A DNA stretch of 64,000 nt from the NCBI GenBank assembly GCA_027698105.1, contig JAQERH010000003.1:1-64000 (forward strand). Reading direction: 5' to 3'. Below the pieces are notes generated by a model. That model saw nothing but the letters and a program-made list of their open reading frames with translations, ran no database searches and was not told where the DNA came from. Both the position numbers and the translations under genes were made by a program. Every line of letters starts with the position of its first letter. The stretch's first letter is position 1. Below are positions 15,065 through 24,372 of the stretch, in pieces. Origin of the DNA: Lachnospiraceae bacterium AM93-12TA. GTDB taxonomy: Bacteria > Bacillota > Clostridia > Lachnospirales > Lachnospiraceae.

Positions 15065-16966
15065 TCAGAAGCGGAATACTGCCGCACCGTAGGCTGGAAG
15101 CGGGTAGGAGAATGAATAGGGCTGACCGTCACATTCGCCCTTTTTGGAGCGGTACACATGTACATCGTCACCTTTTTCATAGAAGCCATGTCCGCTGTCC
15201 AGAACCAGAGTGAAGTTGCCCCGTTTGGGAACTCCTACCCGGTAATCATTCCTGGCCACAGGGGTAAAATTGATGATGAAGAGGAGATTCTTTTTCTTCG
15301 TTTCATCTCTTCTGATAAAGCTGAAAATACTGCGGTCTCCATCATTGGCATTGATCCACTGAAACCCTTCGCAGTCATTGTCCAATCGGGACAGACAGGG
15401 GTACTTTCTGTAGAGTGTGAGAAGACTGCGTACATAATGAAGCAGATTTTCGTGAAGAGGCTCATCGGCCAGATACCAGTCGAGGGCCTTTTTTTCATCC
15501 CATTCATGGAGCTGTCCAAAGTCCTGTCCCATAAAGAGAAGCTTCTTTCCTGGATGTCCTATCATAAAGGTATACCCGGCTTTCAGATTGGCAAATTTAT
15601 CCTCATAGCTGCCCGGCATCTTGTTGATCATGGAACATTTCAGGTGTACTACCTCGTCATGGGAGAGAACGAGAATGAAGTTTTCACTGGAGGAATAGGT
15701 AAGGCCGAAGGTCATCTTATTGTGGTTGAATTTCCGGTAAACAGGATCTAATTTCATGTATTCCAGGAAATCGTGCATCCAGCCCATATTCCACTTGAAG
15801 GTGAAGCCCAGCCCGTCTTCCTCTGGCTGCCGGGTGACTTTGGGCCAGGCAGTCGATTCCTCTGCGATCATCATGACTCCGTCCTTCCGTCCGGTGAGAA
15901 CGCTGTTTAAATGTTTGAAAAATTCGATTGCCTCCAGGTTCTGATTGCCTCCATACTGATTGGGAATCCATTCCCCGTCTTTTCTTCCGTAATCCAGGTA
16001 AAGCATGGACGCGACGGCGTCCACCCGCAGTCCGTCGATGTGATACTGTTCAATCCAGTAAAGGGCATTGGCAATCAGAAAGTTTTTCACCTCATTTTTG
16101 CCGTAGTCAAATACTTTTGTACCCCAGTCAGGGTGTTCTCCTTTTCTGGGATCTGCGTATTCGTAGAGCGGTTCTCCGTCAAAGTCAGCCAGCCCGTGGG
16201 CATCTCTTGGAAAATGAGCGGGAACCCAGTCAAGAATAACGCCGATTCCTTTTTTGTGAAGATAATTAATCAGATACATAAAATCCTTAGGAGTCCCATA
16301 TCGCGAGGTAGGGGCATAGTACCCGGTTACCTGGTAGCCCCAGGAGCCGTCGAAGGGGTGCTCTGCAATGCCCATCAGTTCTACATGGGTATACCCCATG
16401 GATTTGACGTAATCAGCCAGCTCTTTGGCAGCTTCCCTGTAAGTCAGGCAGTTATCACGTTCCGGCCGGTTTGTCTTCCTCCAGGAACCCAGGTGAACCT
16501 CATAGACAGCCATAGGAGCTTTCACGGGATCCAGGCTGCGGCGCTTTTCCATCCAGGAGGAATCACTCCAGGAAAATCCTGTGATATCTGCAGTGATGGA
16601 GGCAGTTCCAGGCCTGTATTCGCTGAAAAACGCAAAAGGATCCGCCTTCATCAGAAGGGAGCCGCTTTTTGTGGATACAGCGTATTTATAAAGTTCCCCT
16701 TCCTTTAGGCCAGGTACGAAGGCTTCGAAGATACCGGAATCACTGATCCGCTTCATAGGAGTTTTTTCAGGATTCCAGCCATTGAAATCGCCGGCTACGC
16801 TGACAGCTTCTGCGTGAGGCGCCCATACGGCAAAATGAATACCGGATTTTTTGCCGTATGTAAAGGGATGAGCCCCCATTTTTTCATAAAGGCGGTAATG
16901 ACGGCCTTCGCCAAAGAGATATAGATCCAAATCTCCGAAAAATCCCATGCCGATTTTTTTATTCAT
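15065..16966 (-). CDS. glgB: 1,4-alpha-glucan branching enzyme
   Basis: A 633-residue GH13 enzyme that makes alpha-1,6 branches in glycogen. The N-terminal CBM48 (about residues 20-115, with GDFNGWNP) precedes the barrel. The catalytic Asp lies in DGLRVDAVASML (about D316), the acid/base Glu in MIAEEST (about E369), and the transition-state Asp in LSHDEVVH. The C-terminal all-beta domain ends at PLPAYGAAVFRF. The ATG has an AGGGGGA site. Followed upstream by an amylase, it suggests local glycogen or alpha-glucan metabolism, though no glgA/C/D/P is in this window. Confidence 0.96.
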   Translation of the reverse strand: MNKKIGMGFFGDLDLYLFGEGRHYRLYEKMGAHPFTYGKKSGIHFAVWAPHAEAVSVAGDFNGWNPEKTPMKRISDSGIFEAFVPGLKEGELYKYAVSTKSGSLLMKADPFAFFSEYRPGTASITADITGFSWSDSSWMEKRRSLDPVKAPMAVYEVHLGSWRKTNRPERDNCLTYREAAKELADYVKSMGYTHVELMGIAEHPFDGSWGYQVTGYYAPTSRYGTPKDFMYLINYLHKKGIGVILDWVPAHFPRDAHGLADFDGEPLYEYADPRKGEHPDWGTKVFDYGKNEVKNFLIANALYWIEQYHIDGLRVDAVASMLYLDYGRKDGEWIPNQYGGNQNLEAIEFFKHLNSVLTGRKDGVMMIAEESTAWPKVTRQPEEDGLGFTFKWNMGWMHDFLEYMKLDPVYRKFNHNKMTFGLTYSSSENFILVLSHDEVVHLKCSMINKMPGSYEDKFANLKAGYTFMIGHPGKKLLFMGQDFGQLHEWDEKKALDWYLADEPLHENLLHYVRSLLTLYRKYPCLSRLDNDCEGFQWINANDGDRSIFSFIRRDETKKKNLLFIINFTPVARNDYRVGVPKRGNFTLVLDSGHGFYEKGDDVHVYRSKKGECDGQPYSFSYPLPAYGAAVFRF

Positions 16967-17022
16967 AATTTGTTCCCCCTGAATATTATCATTTTTTAAG
17001 TGGCTGTGCAGCCGCCTGTGTT

Positions 17023-18402
17023 TTATGAAGAAACTTCGTCGATGCAGAAAATAGCTCCGCTGTCAGGCAAAAGTGTGAAAGAGAGAGTTCCACTAGAGAC
17101 AGAAATTCTCTGTCCGGAGAGAAGTTCGCATACCCAGCCATCTGTGCAGGGGCAGGGAAGGGTGAGAGATACATCGCAGGAATCATTGTTAGCGGCAATG
17201 ATAAGGCGGGATCCATCTTCTGCGGTTCTCAAAAAGGCATACTGGCGGTTAGTGAGAAACAGCTCTTCATAAGAACCGCCGTGCAGGGCAGAGAAAGTTT
17301 TTCGTATCTCGCCCAGACGCCGAATATGAGAGGACAGTTCAGAGTTTTCTTTTTCTCTGGCTTCTTCAGGCAGAATCCTGGGGCGCAGAGCCTCGTCAGA
17401 GGAGTTTGTTCGTTTCCCCTCAATGCCCCATTCACTTCCACAGTAGACAGACGGAATTCCAGGAAGAGTATAGAGAAGCGTGTAAATTACCTTCAGATGG
17501 TCTGGATTGTTCAGCTTAGAAGCAATTCTGTCCTCATCATGATTATCTAAAAAAGTGTACAGAGAGCGGCCTACTGCCTGGAGACGGCGGACGTTGTGAG
17601 CCAGTTCAAAATAATTGTGATCGTTGTGGGCAGAGTAGATGCTTTTATGCATTTCATAGTTTGTGACAGAGTGCAGGATTTCATCGTTGACCCAGCGTCC
17701 GTATTCTCCGTGTATGACCTCTCCCATCAGCCAGAAATCCGGCTTGAGTTCTTCTGACAGAAGACGAAGTTCTCTCATAAACTGAAAATCCAGTACATTG
17801 GCACAGTCGAGCCGGATACCGTCAATATCAAATTCTGAGACCCAGAATCGAATCACGTCCTTTAAATACTCTTTTACCTGAGGATTCTGAAGATTCAGGC
17901 AGGGAAGCTCCCAGATGCCTCTCCAGGCTTCGTAACCAAAGGGATCTCCCATGGGACTGTTCCAGTCAAAGGAGACACCCTTGTACCAGCTGGTGTAAGG
18001 AGAATCGCTCCCTTTGTCCATAATATCCCGGAAGGCAAAAAATTCCCGTCCAGTATGGTTGAAAACACCGTCAATGACAACGCGTATGCCGTTTTCATGG
18101 CACTGGGAGACAAATTCTGCAAATTGTTTCCTGTTTCCCAGACGCCGGTCAATGAGACGATAATCCCTGGTATCGTATCCATGGGAGGTGGATTCAAATA
18201 CAGGGCCTATGTAGACGGCGGTAAAATTCATCCGTTTCAGGTGTGGAATCCACTGAAGCAGTTCTTCCATAGGGGCAGATATCAGATCGGAAGGTTCGGC
18301 CGGAGCTTCCTCCGGCCATGGATATGGATTTTTTTTAGGCGCCCCTGTTAGTCCGAGGGGATATATATGGTAAAACGTGCTGTCTGTGTACCAGGCTGTC
18401 AT
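17023..18402 (-). CDS. GH13 alpha-amylase family glycosidase
   Basis: A 459-residue intracellular GH13 enzyme without a signal peptide. Catalytic motifs: DGIRLDCANVLDF (nucleophile Asp), FWLMGEVIHGEYG (Glu) and FLDNHDEDRI (Asp). It begins FYHIYPLGLTGAPKKN, typical of cytoplasmic maltodextrin or cyclomaltodextrin-like enzymes of Clostridia. The precise bond cut (alpha-1,4 hydrolysis of maltodextrins is likely) cannot be read. It has a strong AGGAGGT ribosome site, reads in the same direction as glgB, and is probably co-transcribed with it. Confidence 0.9.
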   Translation of the reverse strand: MTAWYTDSTFYHIYPLGLTGAPKKNPYPWPEEAPAEPSDLISAPMEELLQWIPHLKRMNFTAVYIGPVFESTSHGYDTRDYRLIDRRLGNRKQFAEFVSQCHENGIRVVIDGVFNHTGREFFAFRDIMDKGSDSPYTSWYKGVSFDWNSPMGDPFGYEAWRGIWELPCLNLQNPQVKEYLKDVIRFWVSEFDIDGIRLDCANVLDFQFMRELRLLSEELKPDFWLMGEVIHGEYGRWVNDEILHSVTNYEMHKSIYSAHNDHNYFELAHNVRRLQAVGRSLYTFLDNHDEDRIASKLNNPDHLKVIYTLLYTLPGIPSVYCGSEWGIEGKRTNSSDEALRPRILPEEAREKENSELSSHIRRLGEIRKTFSALHGGSYEELFLTNRQYAFLRTAEDGSRLIIAANNDSCDVSLTLPCPCTDGWVCELLSGQRISVSSGTLSFTLLPDSGAIFCIDEVSS

Positions 18403-18459
18403 GGCATACCTCCTACTGTTTTGAAATAGATACTCTGTCCGGGCCGGCGGGCAGGTTAA

Positions 18460-18672
18460 TCATTCCTGATTTTTAATGCGCCGCAGAAGAAACTGGTAGC
18501 GCAGCTGTGCTGCATTGATTTCATAGATGCAGCAGTCGATCAGAACAGGATCCACTGCCTGTTCAAAGTGATTTCTGGCACAGTCCATGTCTGTCATAAT
18601 CTGTCGCAGCTCTTCCTTTAATGAAAAGATGCCTGAACTGCCGCAGTTTTTAGAAGTCTGCCTCGCTTTCAT
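18460..18672 (-). CDS. DUF2508 (YaaL-like) small protein
   Basis: A 70-residue helical protein. The C-terminal pattern NHFEQAVDPVLIDCCIYEIN followed by AAQLRYQFLLRR matches the DUF2508/YaaL family, which is of unknown function and common in Firmicutes near recA/holB-type loci. The frame is open to 18693, but AGGAGG lies inside that extension. The ATG at 18672, 9 nt after it, is the likely start. Confidence 0.75.
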   Translation of the reverse strand: MKARQTSKNCGSSGIFSLKEELRQIMTDMDCARNHFEQAVDPVLIDCCIYEINAAQLRYQFLLRRIKNQE

Positions 18673-18741
18673 AAATTTATTACCTCCTGTCATTCCTAGT
18701 ATGGATGGCAGACAGGAAATATATGTAATAGAAGCGGGATT

Positions 18742-19113
18742 TTAAGGTTCTTCTTTCATATTCAGGAAGGACTGAAGCCTTCGGCCAAGACCTGTCAGAT
18801 TTAATGTGGCCTCGGAGATGGAGAGGTAGTAGTAATTGCAGGTTCCCTCTTTTCTCACAGAAATAAGCCCTGCATCCTTCAGGATTTTTAAGTGATGGGA
18901 TACTGCCGGGCGGGACAGGCTTGTACATTCTGTAATTTCCTTTACATTCAGCCCGTGCAGACTTAAATTTTCTCTGGAATAATCTCCGCCGCAGCGCCGG
19001 GAGGCGGCCTCTGTCAGGGCTTCCACAATCGTCAGGCGGATTTCATCTCCAAGGGCAATAAAAAAGGGCATACATTGGTGAAAGCATTGTTTTAATTCCT
19101 CTGCCTCTGTCAA
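18742..19113 (-). CDS. ArsR-family transcriptional regulator
   Basis: A winged-helix protein of about 124 residues. A helix-turn-helix spans LNVKEITECTSLSRPAVSHHLKIL (split over about residues 58-81), and the wing is GLISVRKEGTCNYYYL. FIALGDEIRLTIVEAL is the usual first helix. CGGDY and other Cys residues are scattered, but no clear CxC metal site is seen, so the inducer is unknown. The TTG at 19113 follows AAAGGAGG by 7 nt; the GTG at 19122 overlaps that site. It stands alone, divergent from fsa. Confidence 0.88.
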   Translation of the reverse strand: MTEAEELKQCFHQCMPFFIALGDEIRLTIVEALTEAASRRCGGDYSRENLSLHGLNVKEITECTSLSRPAVSHHLKILKDAGLISVRKEGTCNYYYLSISEATLNLTGLGRRLQSFLNMKEEP

Positions 19114-19207
19114 GAAACACACCTCCTTTGGTTTAAAAAAATAAACTAATATAAAACTATTTTATCACTGAGAAAAGCAGCAGTCAATGAAAAATATCTC
19201 ATTAATA

Positions 19208-19235
19208 TTGCAAATAAACAGAAATATGGTAGAAT
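19208..19235 (+). promoter_or_regulatory. promoter for the transaldolase-like gene
   Basis: TTGCAA (19208-19213), a 16-bp spacer and TAGAAT (19230-19235), about 144 bp upstream of the ATG. Confidence 0.5.
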
Positions 19236-19378
19236 AGTGCTAGAAATCCGTCACAGTTCAGACGTAATATAAGACTGTGATATAAATTTCAGAATAGAAG
19301 GAAGGAAACAGGAAGCGCCTTCCATCTGGAACGGAAAATAAAAATGAAAAGAGAGCAGAAAACTGCGGGAGGAGAGAG

Positions 19379-20035
19379 ATGAAATTTTTTATTGACACAG
19401 CGAATGTAGATGACATCAGAAAAGCGAACGATATGGGAATTATCTGCGGTGTTACTACGAATCCGTCTTTGATTGCAAAAGAGGGACGTGATTTCAAGCA
19501 GGTGATCCAGGAGATTACTTCTATTGTAGACGGTCCAATCAGCGGCGAAGTGAATGCTCTCACAACAGATGCAGAGGGAATGATTAAGGAAGGAAGAGAA
19601 ATTGCAGCGATCCATCCGAATATGGTAGTAAAAATCCCTATGACAGTAGAGGGCTTAAAGGCTACTAAGGTGCTTTCTGAGGAGGGAATTAAGGTAAATG
19701 TGACTCTGATTTTCTCTGCAAACCAGGCACTTTTAGCTGCAAGAGCCGGAGCAGCTTACGTTTCTCCGTTTGTGGGACGCTTAGATGATATTTCTCAGCC
19801 TGGAGTAGAGCTGATTGAGACGATTATGGACATTTTCGAGACACACGGAATTGAGACTGAGGTAATTGCAGCCAGCATCCGTACAACTATGCATGTAACT
19901 CAGTGTGCTCAGGCAGGAGCAGATATTGCAACTGTGCCGTATAAGGTATTAGAGCAGATGCTTCACCATCCGCTGACCGATCAGGGAATTGAGAAATTTC
20001 AGGCAGATTATAAGGCAGTGTTTGGGGATAAATAG
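19379..20035 (+). CDS. fsa: fructose-6-phosphate aldolase / small transaldolase
   Basis: A 218-residue TIM-barrel enzyme of the small transaldolase (TalC/FSA) group of the pentose phosphate pathway. It opens with [17 protein letters not shown] and [13 protein letters not shown]. The Schiff-base lysine lies in [15 protein letters not shown] (about K84). [10 protein letters not shown] and [10 protein letters not shown] are also present. GGGAGGAGAG precedes the ATG. Transaldolase and F6P-aldolase activity cannot be told apart from sequence alone. Its codons are more biased than its neighbours', as in well-expressed genes. Confidence 0.93.
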   Translation: MKFFIDTANVDDIRKANDMGIICGVTTNPSLIAKEGRDFKQVIQEITSIVDGPISGEVNALTTDAEGMIKEGREIAAIHPNMVVKIPMTVEGLKATKVLSEEGIKVNVTLIFSANQALLAARAGAAYVSPFVGRLDDISQPGVELIETIMDIFETHGIETEVIAASIRTTMHVTQCAQAGADIATVPYKVLEQMLHHPLTDQGIEKFQADYKAVFGDK

Positions 20036-20144
20036 AAGAATAGATAAATGATATACAGGCATTCGATCTATCTATTGGACATTAGCGAAGAGTGAAATAT
20101 AATAGTACTTAGGAAGTTGTCATACTAAAATTCCTAAAGTCGAA

Positions 20145-20190
20145 AGCAAAAGTTCCTGCTGGGTTTTCGCAGCAGGGACTTTTGCTTTAT
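20145..20190 (+). terminator. terminator of fsa
   Basis: AGCAAAAGTTCCTGCTG pairs with CAGCAGGGACTTTTGCT around GGTTTTCG. The T-rich tail TTTAT is short. The rest of 20191-20499 holds the tad promoter and an AT-rich leader. Confidence 0.8.
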
Positions 20191-20293
20191 ATGAATCAGG
20201 TATCATGGATATGATGAAAATACATATACATGATATACAAAAAACGACATGCGTTTTTGTCAGTTATTACAATAAAAAACAGTTCATTTCCCC

Positions 20294-20321
20294 TTGACTT
20301 TTTATTTTGTCATGACATAAT
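20294..20321 (+). promoter_or_regulatory. promoter of the tad pilus operon
   Basis: TTGACT (20294-20299), a 16-bp spacer and CATAAT (20316-20321), about 180 bp ahead of the first tad gene. The leader is long, and no known riboswitch fold was recognised in it. Confidence 0.6.
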
Positions 20322-20499
20322 GGGGGTACATCAAATTTCTAAATTTCTTTAAACATTCTTAGACATTCAAGAGAGCTGGGAATTCATTCAGAATGCTCCA
20401 GCCAAATCAAGGGCAGAGTCCCAGAGTTTCAAATGTTTTAAAAACAGAAAAAGAGAGTTAAATAAGGAGGAGTACAATGGGAATATTGGCTTAAAGTGG

Positions 20500-21000
20500 A
20501 TGCTTCATGCATATCTGACTGCAGCGGCAGTTTCTGACTGGAAAACAGGAAAAATTCCAAACATGCTTACAGCGGCAGCTGTGCTGGCCGGCTGCGGGTA
20601 TTTTGCGGCAGCAGGAATGGGACTGGAGGCAGGAAAAGCAGCAGTTCGAAGTTTTGCAGTACTTCTGTGCTTGTTTCCGCTCCATTTATTCCGGATGACA
20701 GGAGCGGGAGATGTCAAGATGATGGTATGTATGGCGTTCTTCTTAGATATGGGAGAGTGGATTCAGGTAATAGCGGCGGCAGCTGTGCTGGCCGGTTTCT
20801 GGTCGGTTCATGTGATGTGGAGAAAGGGGATAGCAGAAAAGAGGATGCGGTATCTGTTCTGTTATATTCAGAGATTTCTCCAAACAGGTGAGAGAAAAGC
20901 TTACATAACAGAGGAGACAGATTCCGATGCATTACTCTGTCTGGGTCCGTTTGTGTGGGCTGGAATGACATTATTTCTTATGAGAGAAGGTGCAGGATGA
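20500..21000 (+). CDS. A24 prepilin peptidase, TadV/CpaA-like
   Basis: A 166-residue polytopic membrane aspartyl protease that trims Flp prepilins. The two catalytic Asp motifs are visible: SDWKTGKIPN (about residues 13-22) and GAGDVKMM (about 68-75). There are four to five hydrophobic segments. The start is unclear: an excellent AAGGAGG site at 20464-20470 serves an ATG at 20477 in another frame, whose reading ends after five codons. The in-frame ATG at 20500 lies 30 nt from it. First gene of the tad locus; its stop overlaps the next start. Confidence 0.85.
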   Translation: MLHAYLTAAAVSDWKTGKIPNMLTAAAVLAGCGYFAAAGMGLEAGKAAVRSFAVLLCLFPLHLFRMTGAGDVKMMVCMAFFLDMGEWIQVIAAAAVLAGFWSVHVMWRKGIAEKRMRYLFCYIQRFLQTGERKAYITEETDSDALLCLGPFVWAGMTLFLMREGAG

Positions 21001-22010
21001 AACGAATTATGGCGGTATATGATTTAGATCTGTTTTATGCCAAGCGCTTTGCTGATGTGATGAATCAGAAGGAAAATATTCCGTTTGCAGTGATGGCCTT
21101 TACCTCTTTAGAGAGGCTTAGAGCGTATGCAAGAGAGCATCCGATAGAGCTTCTCCTGATCAGCAGTCAGGTAAACAGGGAGGAGATTCAGGATCTTGAA
21201 ATCGGGCAGGTGATAACACTCACAGATGGAGAGACGCAGGGGGCAGACGGAGAAGGTCCGTCTGTATACAAATATCAGTCCAGCTCCGGTATTATCAGGG
21301 AGGTAATGGCCTGCTACAGCGCCGGGGATGAGCCGGAGCAGATAGAGAACGGCAGAGCGGCATCTGTAATAGGGGTTTATTCTCCTGTAGGAAGGTGCCT
21401 GAAAACTTCCTTTGCCCTGACACTGGGACAGCTGATGGCAGCTGACAGAAGAGTGCTCTATGTCACCCTGGAGGATTATTCCGGACTTGCAGCTATGACA
21501 GGAGAGGAGTATAAAAGTGATTTTTCAGATGTTTTATATTATTTCAGCCAGGGAAATCTGAATCTTTTAAGGCTCAGCGGAATTGTCCATTCTATTGGAA
21601 ATATGGACTATATCCCTCCTGCTCGGTATCCGGAGGATTTGAACCATATCTCTTCCGAACAGATGGCAGAGCTGATCAGGAATCTGGCAGCAGGAGGCGG
21701 CTATGAGGTACTTATTCTGGATGTGGGAAATTACGGGCATCAGGCAGTTCCTATTCTCTCAGTGTGCCAGGCAGTGTATATGCCGGTAAAGGAGGATGGA
21801 ATATCATCAGCAAAGATACGGGAATTTGAAACCTATGCAGAGCGAACCGGAAATAAGGAGATTCTGGATAGGACTAAAAAGCTGAAGCTTCCATACCACC
21901 GGGGCTTTGGGAGGAAGGAAAACTATATTGAGCAGCTTCTTTGGAGCGAGCTGGGGGATTATGTGAGAAAACTTTTGAGAGGCGGTGACAGAGAGGCAAT
22001 AGATTTTTAG
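20997..22010 (+). CDS. TadZ/CpaE-like pilus-localising ATPase
   Basis: A 337-residue protein with a receiver-like N-terminal domain (about residues 1-115) and a MinD/ParA-like domain. The P-loop is altered: GVYSPVGRCLKTS (about 129-141) keeps the final Lys-Thr but loses the signature glycines. LDVGNYG supplies the Walker B position. TadZ/CpaE proteins place the Tad secretion machine at a cell site. The ATG at 20997 overlaps the stop of the peptidase gene (ATGA) behind AGAAGG; an open frame upstream to 20955 is ignored. Confidence 0.82.
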   Translation: MKRIMAVYDLDLFYAKRFADVMNQKENIPFAVMAFTSLERLRAYAREHPIELLLISSQVNREEIQDLEIGQVITLTDGETQGADGEGPSVYKYQSSSGIIREVMACYSAGDEPEQIENGRAASVIGVYSPVGRCLKTSFALTLGQLMAADRRVLYVTLEDYSGLAAMTGEEYKSDFSDVLYYFSQGNLNLLRLSGIVHSIGNMDYIPPARYPEDLNHISSEQMAELIRNLAAGGGYEVLILDVGNYGHQAVPILSVCQAVYMPVKEDGISSAKIREFETYAERTGNKEILDRTKKLKLPYHRGFGRKENYIEQLLWSELGDYVRKLLRGGDREAIDF

Positions 22011-22024
22011 GAGGGAAGCAAAAC

Positions 22025-22996
22025 TTGGCTGGAAAAAAGACAGGAAAAAATCTTCCCGGAGACCTGGGGCCGGGACAGGAGGCAGAAGAAGGGATTGAAT
22101 GTTTTCAAGATAAAAATAGCTGGACCATGGAGGAGATACGAAAAGAGCTTCGAAGAAGGCTCAGACAGGAGCTGGAAGGACGGCGCCAGATGGAGGATGA
22201 GGAGCTGTCTGAATTAATTGACAATATGATTCAGCAGGCAGGAAAGACGCTTTACCTTCCTCTTGCAGAAAGAGTGAAGCTGAGAGAGGAGCTGTATAAT
22301 TCTTTTAAAAAGCTGGATATTCTGCAGGAGCTGGTGGATAATCCGCAGATTACAGAAATCATGGTGAATGGAGAACATTCCGTATTTGTGGAACGAGACG
22401 GTTCTATCTTCCAATGGAACAGAAGCTTTGAGACGCGAGAGCAGCTGGAAGATCTGATTCAGCAGATTGTCAGCCGGGTAAACCGTACGGTCAATGCGGC
22501 GTCTCCGATTGCAGATGCCAGACTGGAAGACGGTTCCCGCGTTCATGTCGTGCTTCCGCCTGTCGCTTTAGACGGGCCAGTTCTGACGATTCGGAAATTT
22601 CCGGAGCCGATTACTATGGAACGTCTGATTCGGCTGGGAAGTATCACAGAAACGGCGGCTGAATTTTTGAAAAAGCTGGTGAGATCTGGTTACAATCTGT
22701 TTATCAGCGGAGGAACTGGATCTGGGAAAACTACATTTTTAAATGCTCTGTCCGAATTTATTCCTCAAAAGGAGAGGCTGATTACGATTGAAGATTCAGC
22801 AGAGCTTCAGATTACCCATGTGCCTAATTTAGTCCGCTTAGAAACGCGGGCAGCAAACCATGAGGGGAGCAGGGAGATTACCATCAGGGATTTGATCCGG
22901 GCCAGCCTTCGAATGAGGCCAGACAGGATTCTGGTAGGCGAGGTAAGGGGGGCAGAGGCGCTGGAGATGCTTCAAAGCATTATATGTACTATATAA
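22025..22996 (+). pseudogene. tadA: tadA/cpaF secretion ATPase, N-terminal part, cut by the island
   Basis: The frame starts with TTG at 22025 behind AGGAGGG and encodes 316 native residues. It has a helical N-terminal domain, PITEIMVNGE-type NTD1 motifs, the Walker A GGTGSGKTT (about residues 229-237), the Asp box TIEDSAELQ and Walker B ILVGEVRGAEALEML. After CTTCA at 22970-22974 the sequence leaves the family and runs seven foreign codons to a stop. The missing part (ALNTGHSGSISTGHANS...) resumes in frame at 43554. TadA is the hexameric ATPase that drives Flp pilus assembly; without its C-terminal domain it should not work. Excision of the island could restore it. Confidence 0.93.
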
Positions 22997-23060
22997 CAAT
23001 TATATATATAACGTATATAAGGATGGAAAATATAGATTAGAGGGAAGGCATAGGAACGAT

Positions 23061-23369
23061 ATGAACATTAAGTATAGGTTATTGTGTAAAAGGTTAATAG
23101 AGGAAAGGAAGAGAGTAGGTGTCATTCAATATTATAATGTACTGTTCATAATGGAGTTATTGTCAGATAAAGACATATGGTTTTTAGAACAGTGGGTGAA
23201 CGGTATAAATAACATATGTATGAAGGATATACATAACTGGTGTAGAATGCATTTTGTTAAATATCACACTGTATTTGTTTACAGGAAAGAGTATCCGGTA
23301 AAAGCAAATATTTGGAATGGATATTCATATATAAGGTGGCGGATGGAGCGGATGATGAATTTGGAATAA
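23061..23369 (+). CDS. unknown protein at the island's left end
   Basis: A 102-residue basic, Trp/Tyr-rich protein (WFLEQWVNGINNICMKDIHNWC, NGYSYIRWRMERMM). No family is recognised and no membrane segment is clear. It sits within 90 bp of the left island end, convergent with the serine recombinase operon. A weak AAGG site precedes the ATG. It could be an excision or end-binding accessory factor, or a chance ORF. Confidence 0.4.
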   Translation: MNIKYRLLCKRLIEERKRVGVIQYYNVLFIMELLSDKDIWFLEQWVNGINNICMKDIHNWCRMHFVKYHTVFVYRKEYPVKANIWNGYSYIRWRMERMMNLE

Positions 23370-23455
23370 GATAAAATAGTGCTTGCATGAAAGGGAGTCT
23401 TAGAGTAGGGTATTCTTTTGAAAGTATGGATAGAACGAAGGCTGAAGGCTCTGCG

Positions 23456-24370
23456 CTATTCGTTTGGCAGAGCCTGAGTGTTGTCCTGATCCGTAGAAAA
23501 TAAATCTAACTGACCTTCTGGAGTGGAACTTTGACCGGATTCATCTTCAGTTGATTGTTCTCTTTTTTTGGGTGTTTTATGAGTGTATAATTTCTCAAAA
23601 GGAAGTGAATACTTGGATTTTTTATTGTATTCTAGTAAAAGAGCTTCTGCAAACCCTAATGAACCGGCACGACGTTCTCTGGCAGTACGACTGATTTCTC
23701 TGACAGAGACACGTCCTACTTTTTCTTTAAATGTGTCATCTTTCATTGTTTCTCCATAAGCATTATCCAGACGGGCAATAGCATTAAGCATATTGGAGCT
23801 AAAGGACATAGGCGCGCCTTCCCATGTGGCAACGCAAAGGCGTAAAACACGATCAAGAGTGTGAAAACCATATTTTTCATAGATATTAATTAAAGTGGAT
23901 ACAGCACATATACCTCCGGGGCGAGAGGAAGAAGTAATAGAGAGATCATATGATTCAACAAGGTCACGAATAATAAGTTCTCTATCATTACCAGCTTCAA
24001 TATTAGCCATGAATATTTCATAAGGTAGTAACGATTTGACATATTTCATCTGATTTGCAAAAATATCTGCTTCTTGAGTGTAAACAAGATCATCATAAAC
24101 CATGCACCAGACAGGAGTTTCTCTTGATCCAGAGACGAGAGCGACAATTTCTATAGTGTGTTGTCCGTTGAACACATAATTTATCCCATCACGTCTACTT
24201 ACTTTTACAGGGTTTATCTGATAAAGGTCAAAATTAGCTGCAGCACGCTGAACGTGTTTGATAGAAAGATTACGTTGGTAATCTTGATTTGAACATAAAT
24301 TTTTAATAGGTATTTGCTCAAAATGCACTTGGGGAACAAACTTTTGTAAATCTTCGGTATTTCCATCCAT
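23456..24370 (-). CDS. ParB-N-like protein (DUF6551-like), last gene of the recombinase operon
   Basis: A 304-residue protein. Residues 15-90 follow the ParB/sulfiredoxin-like N-terminal pattern: IPIKNLCSNQDYQRNLSIKH, then INPVKVSRRDGINYVFNGQHTIEIV, where the G-Q-H replaces the usual ERR-type motif, and a Cys-containing TPVWCMVYDD. A helical middle part and a charged Gln/Ser-rich tail follow. It resembles DUF6551-type proteins. An AGGAGGAAA site lies before the ATG, which begins 2 nt beyond the previous stop. Role in the element is unknown; DNA binding at the element ends or partition is plausible (inference). Confidence 0.65.
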   Translation of the reverse strand: MDGNTEDLQKFVPQVHFEQIPIKNLCSNQDYQRNLSIKHVQRAAANFDLYQINPVKVSRRDGINYVFNGQHTIEIVALVSGSRETPVWCMVYDDLVYTQEADIFANQMKYVKSLLPYEIFMANIEAGNDRELIIRDLVESYDLSITSSSRPGGICAVSTLINIYEKYGFHTLDRVLRLCVATWEGAPMSFSSNMLNAIARLDNAYGETMKDDTFKEKVGRVSVREISRTARERRAGSLGFAEALLLEYNKKSKYSLPFEKLYTHKTPKKREQSTEDESGQSSTPEGQLDLFSTDQDNTQALPNE

Positions 24371-24372
24371 AA

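Noticed and set aside
15911..16708. 265-residue ORF on the plus strand
   Set aside because: It is the reverse of the clear glgB gene, with no ribosome site or recognisable domain.
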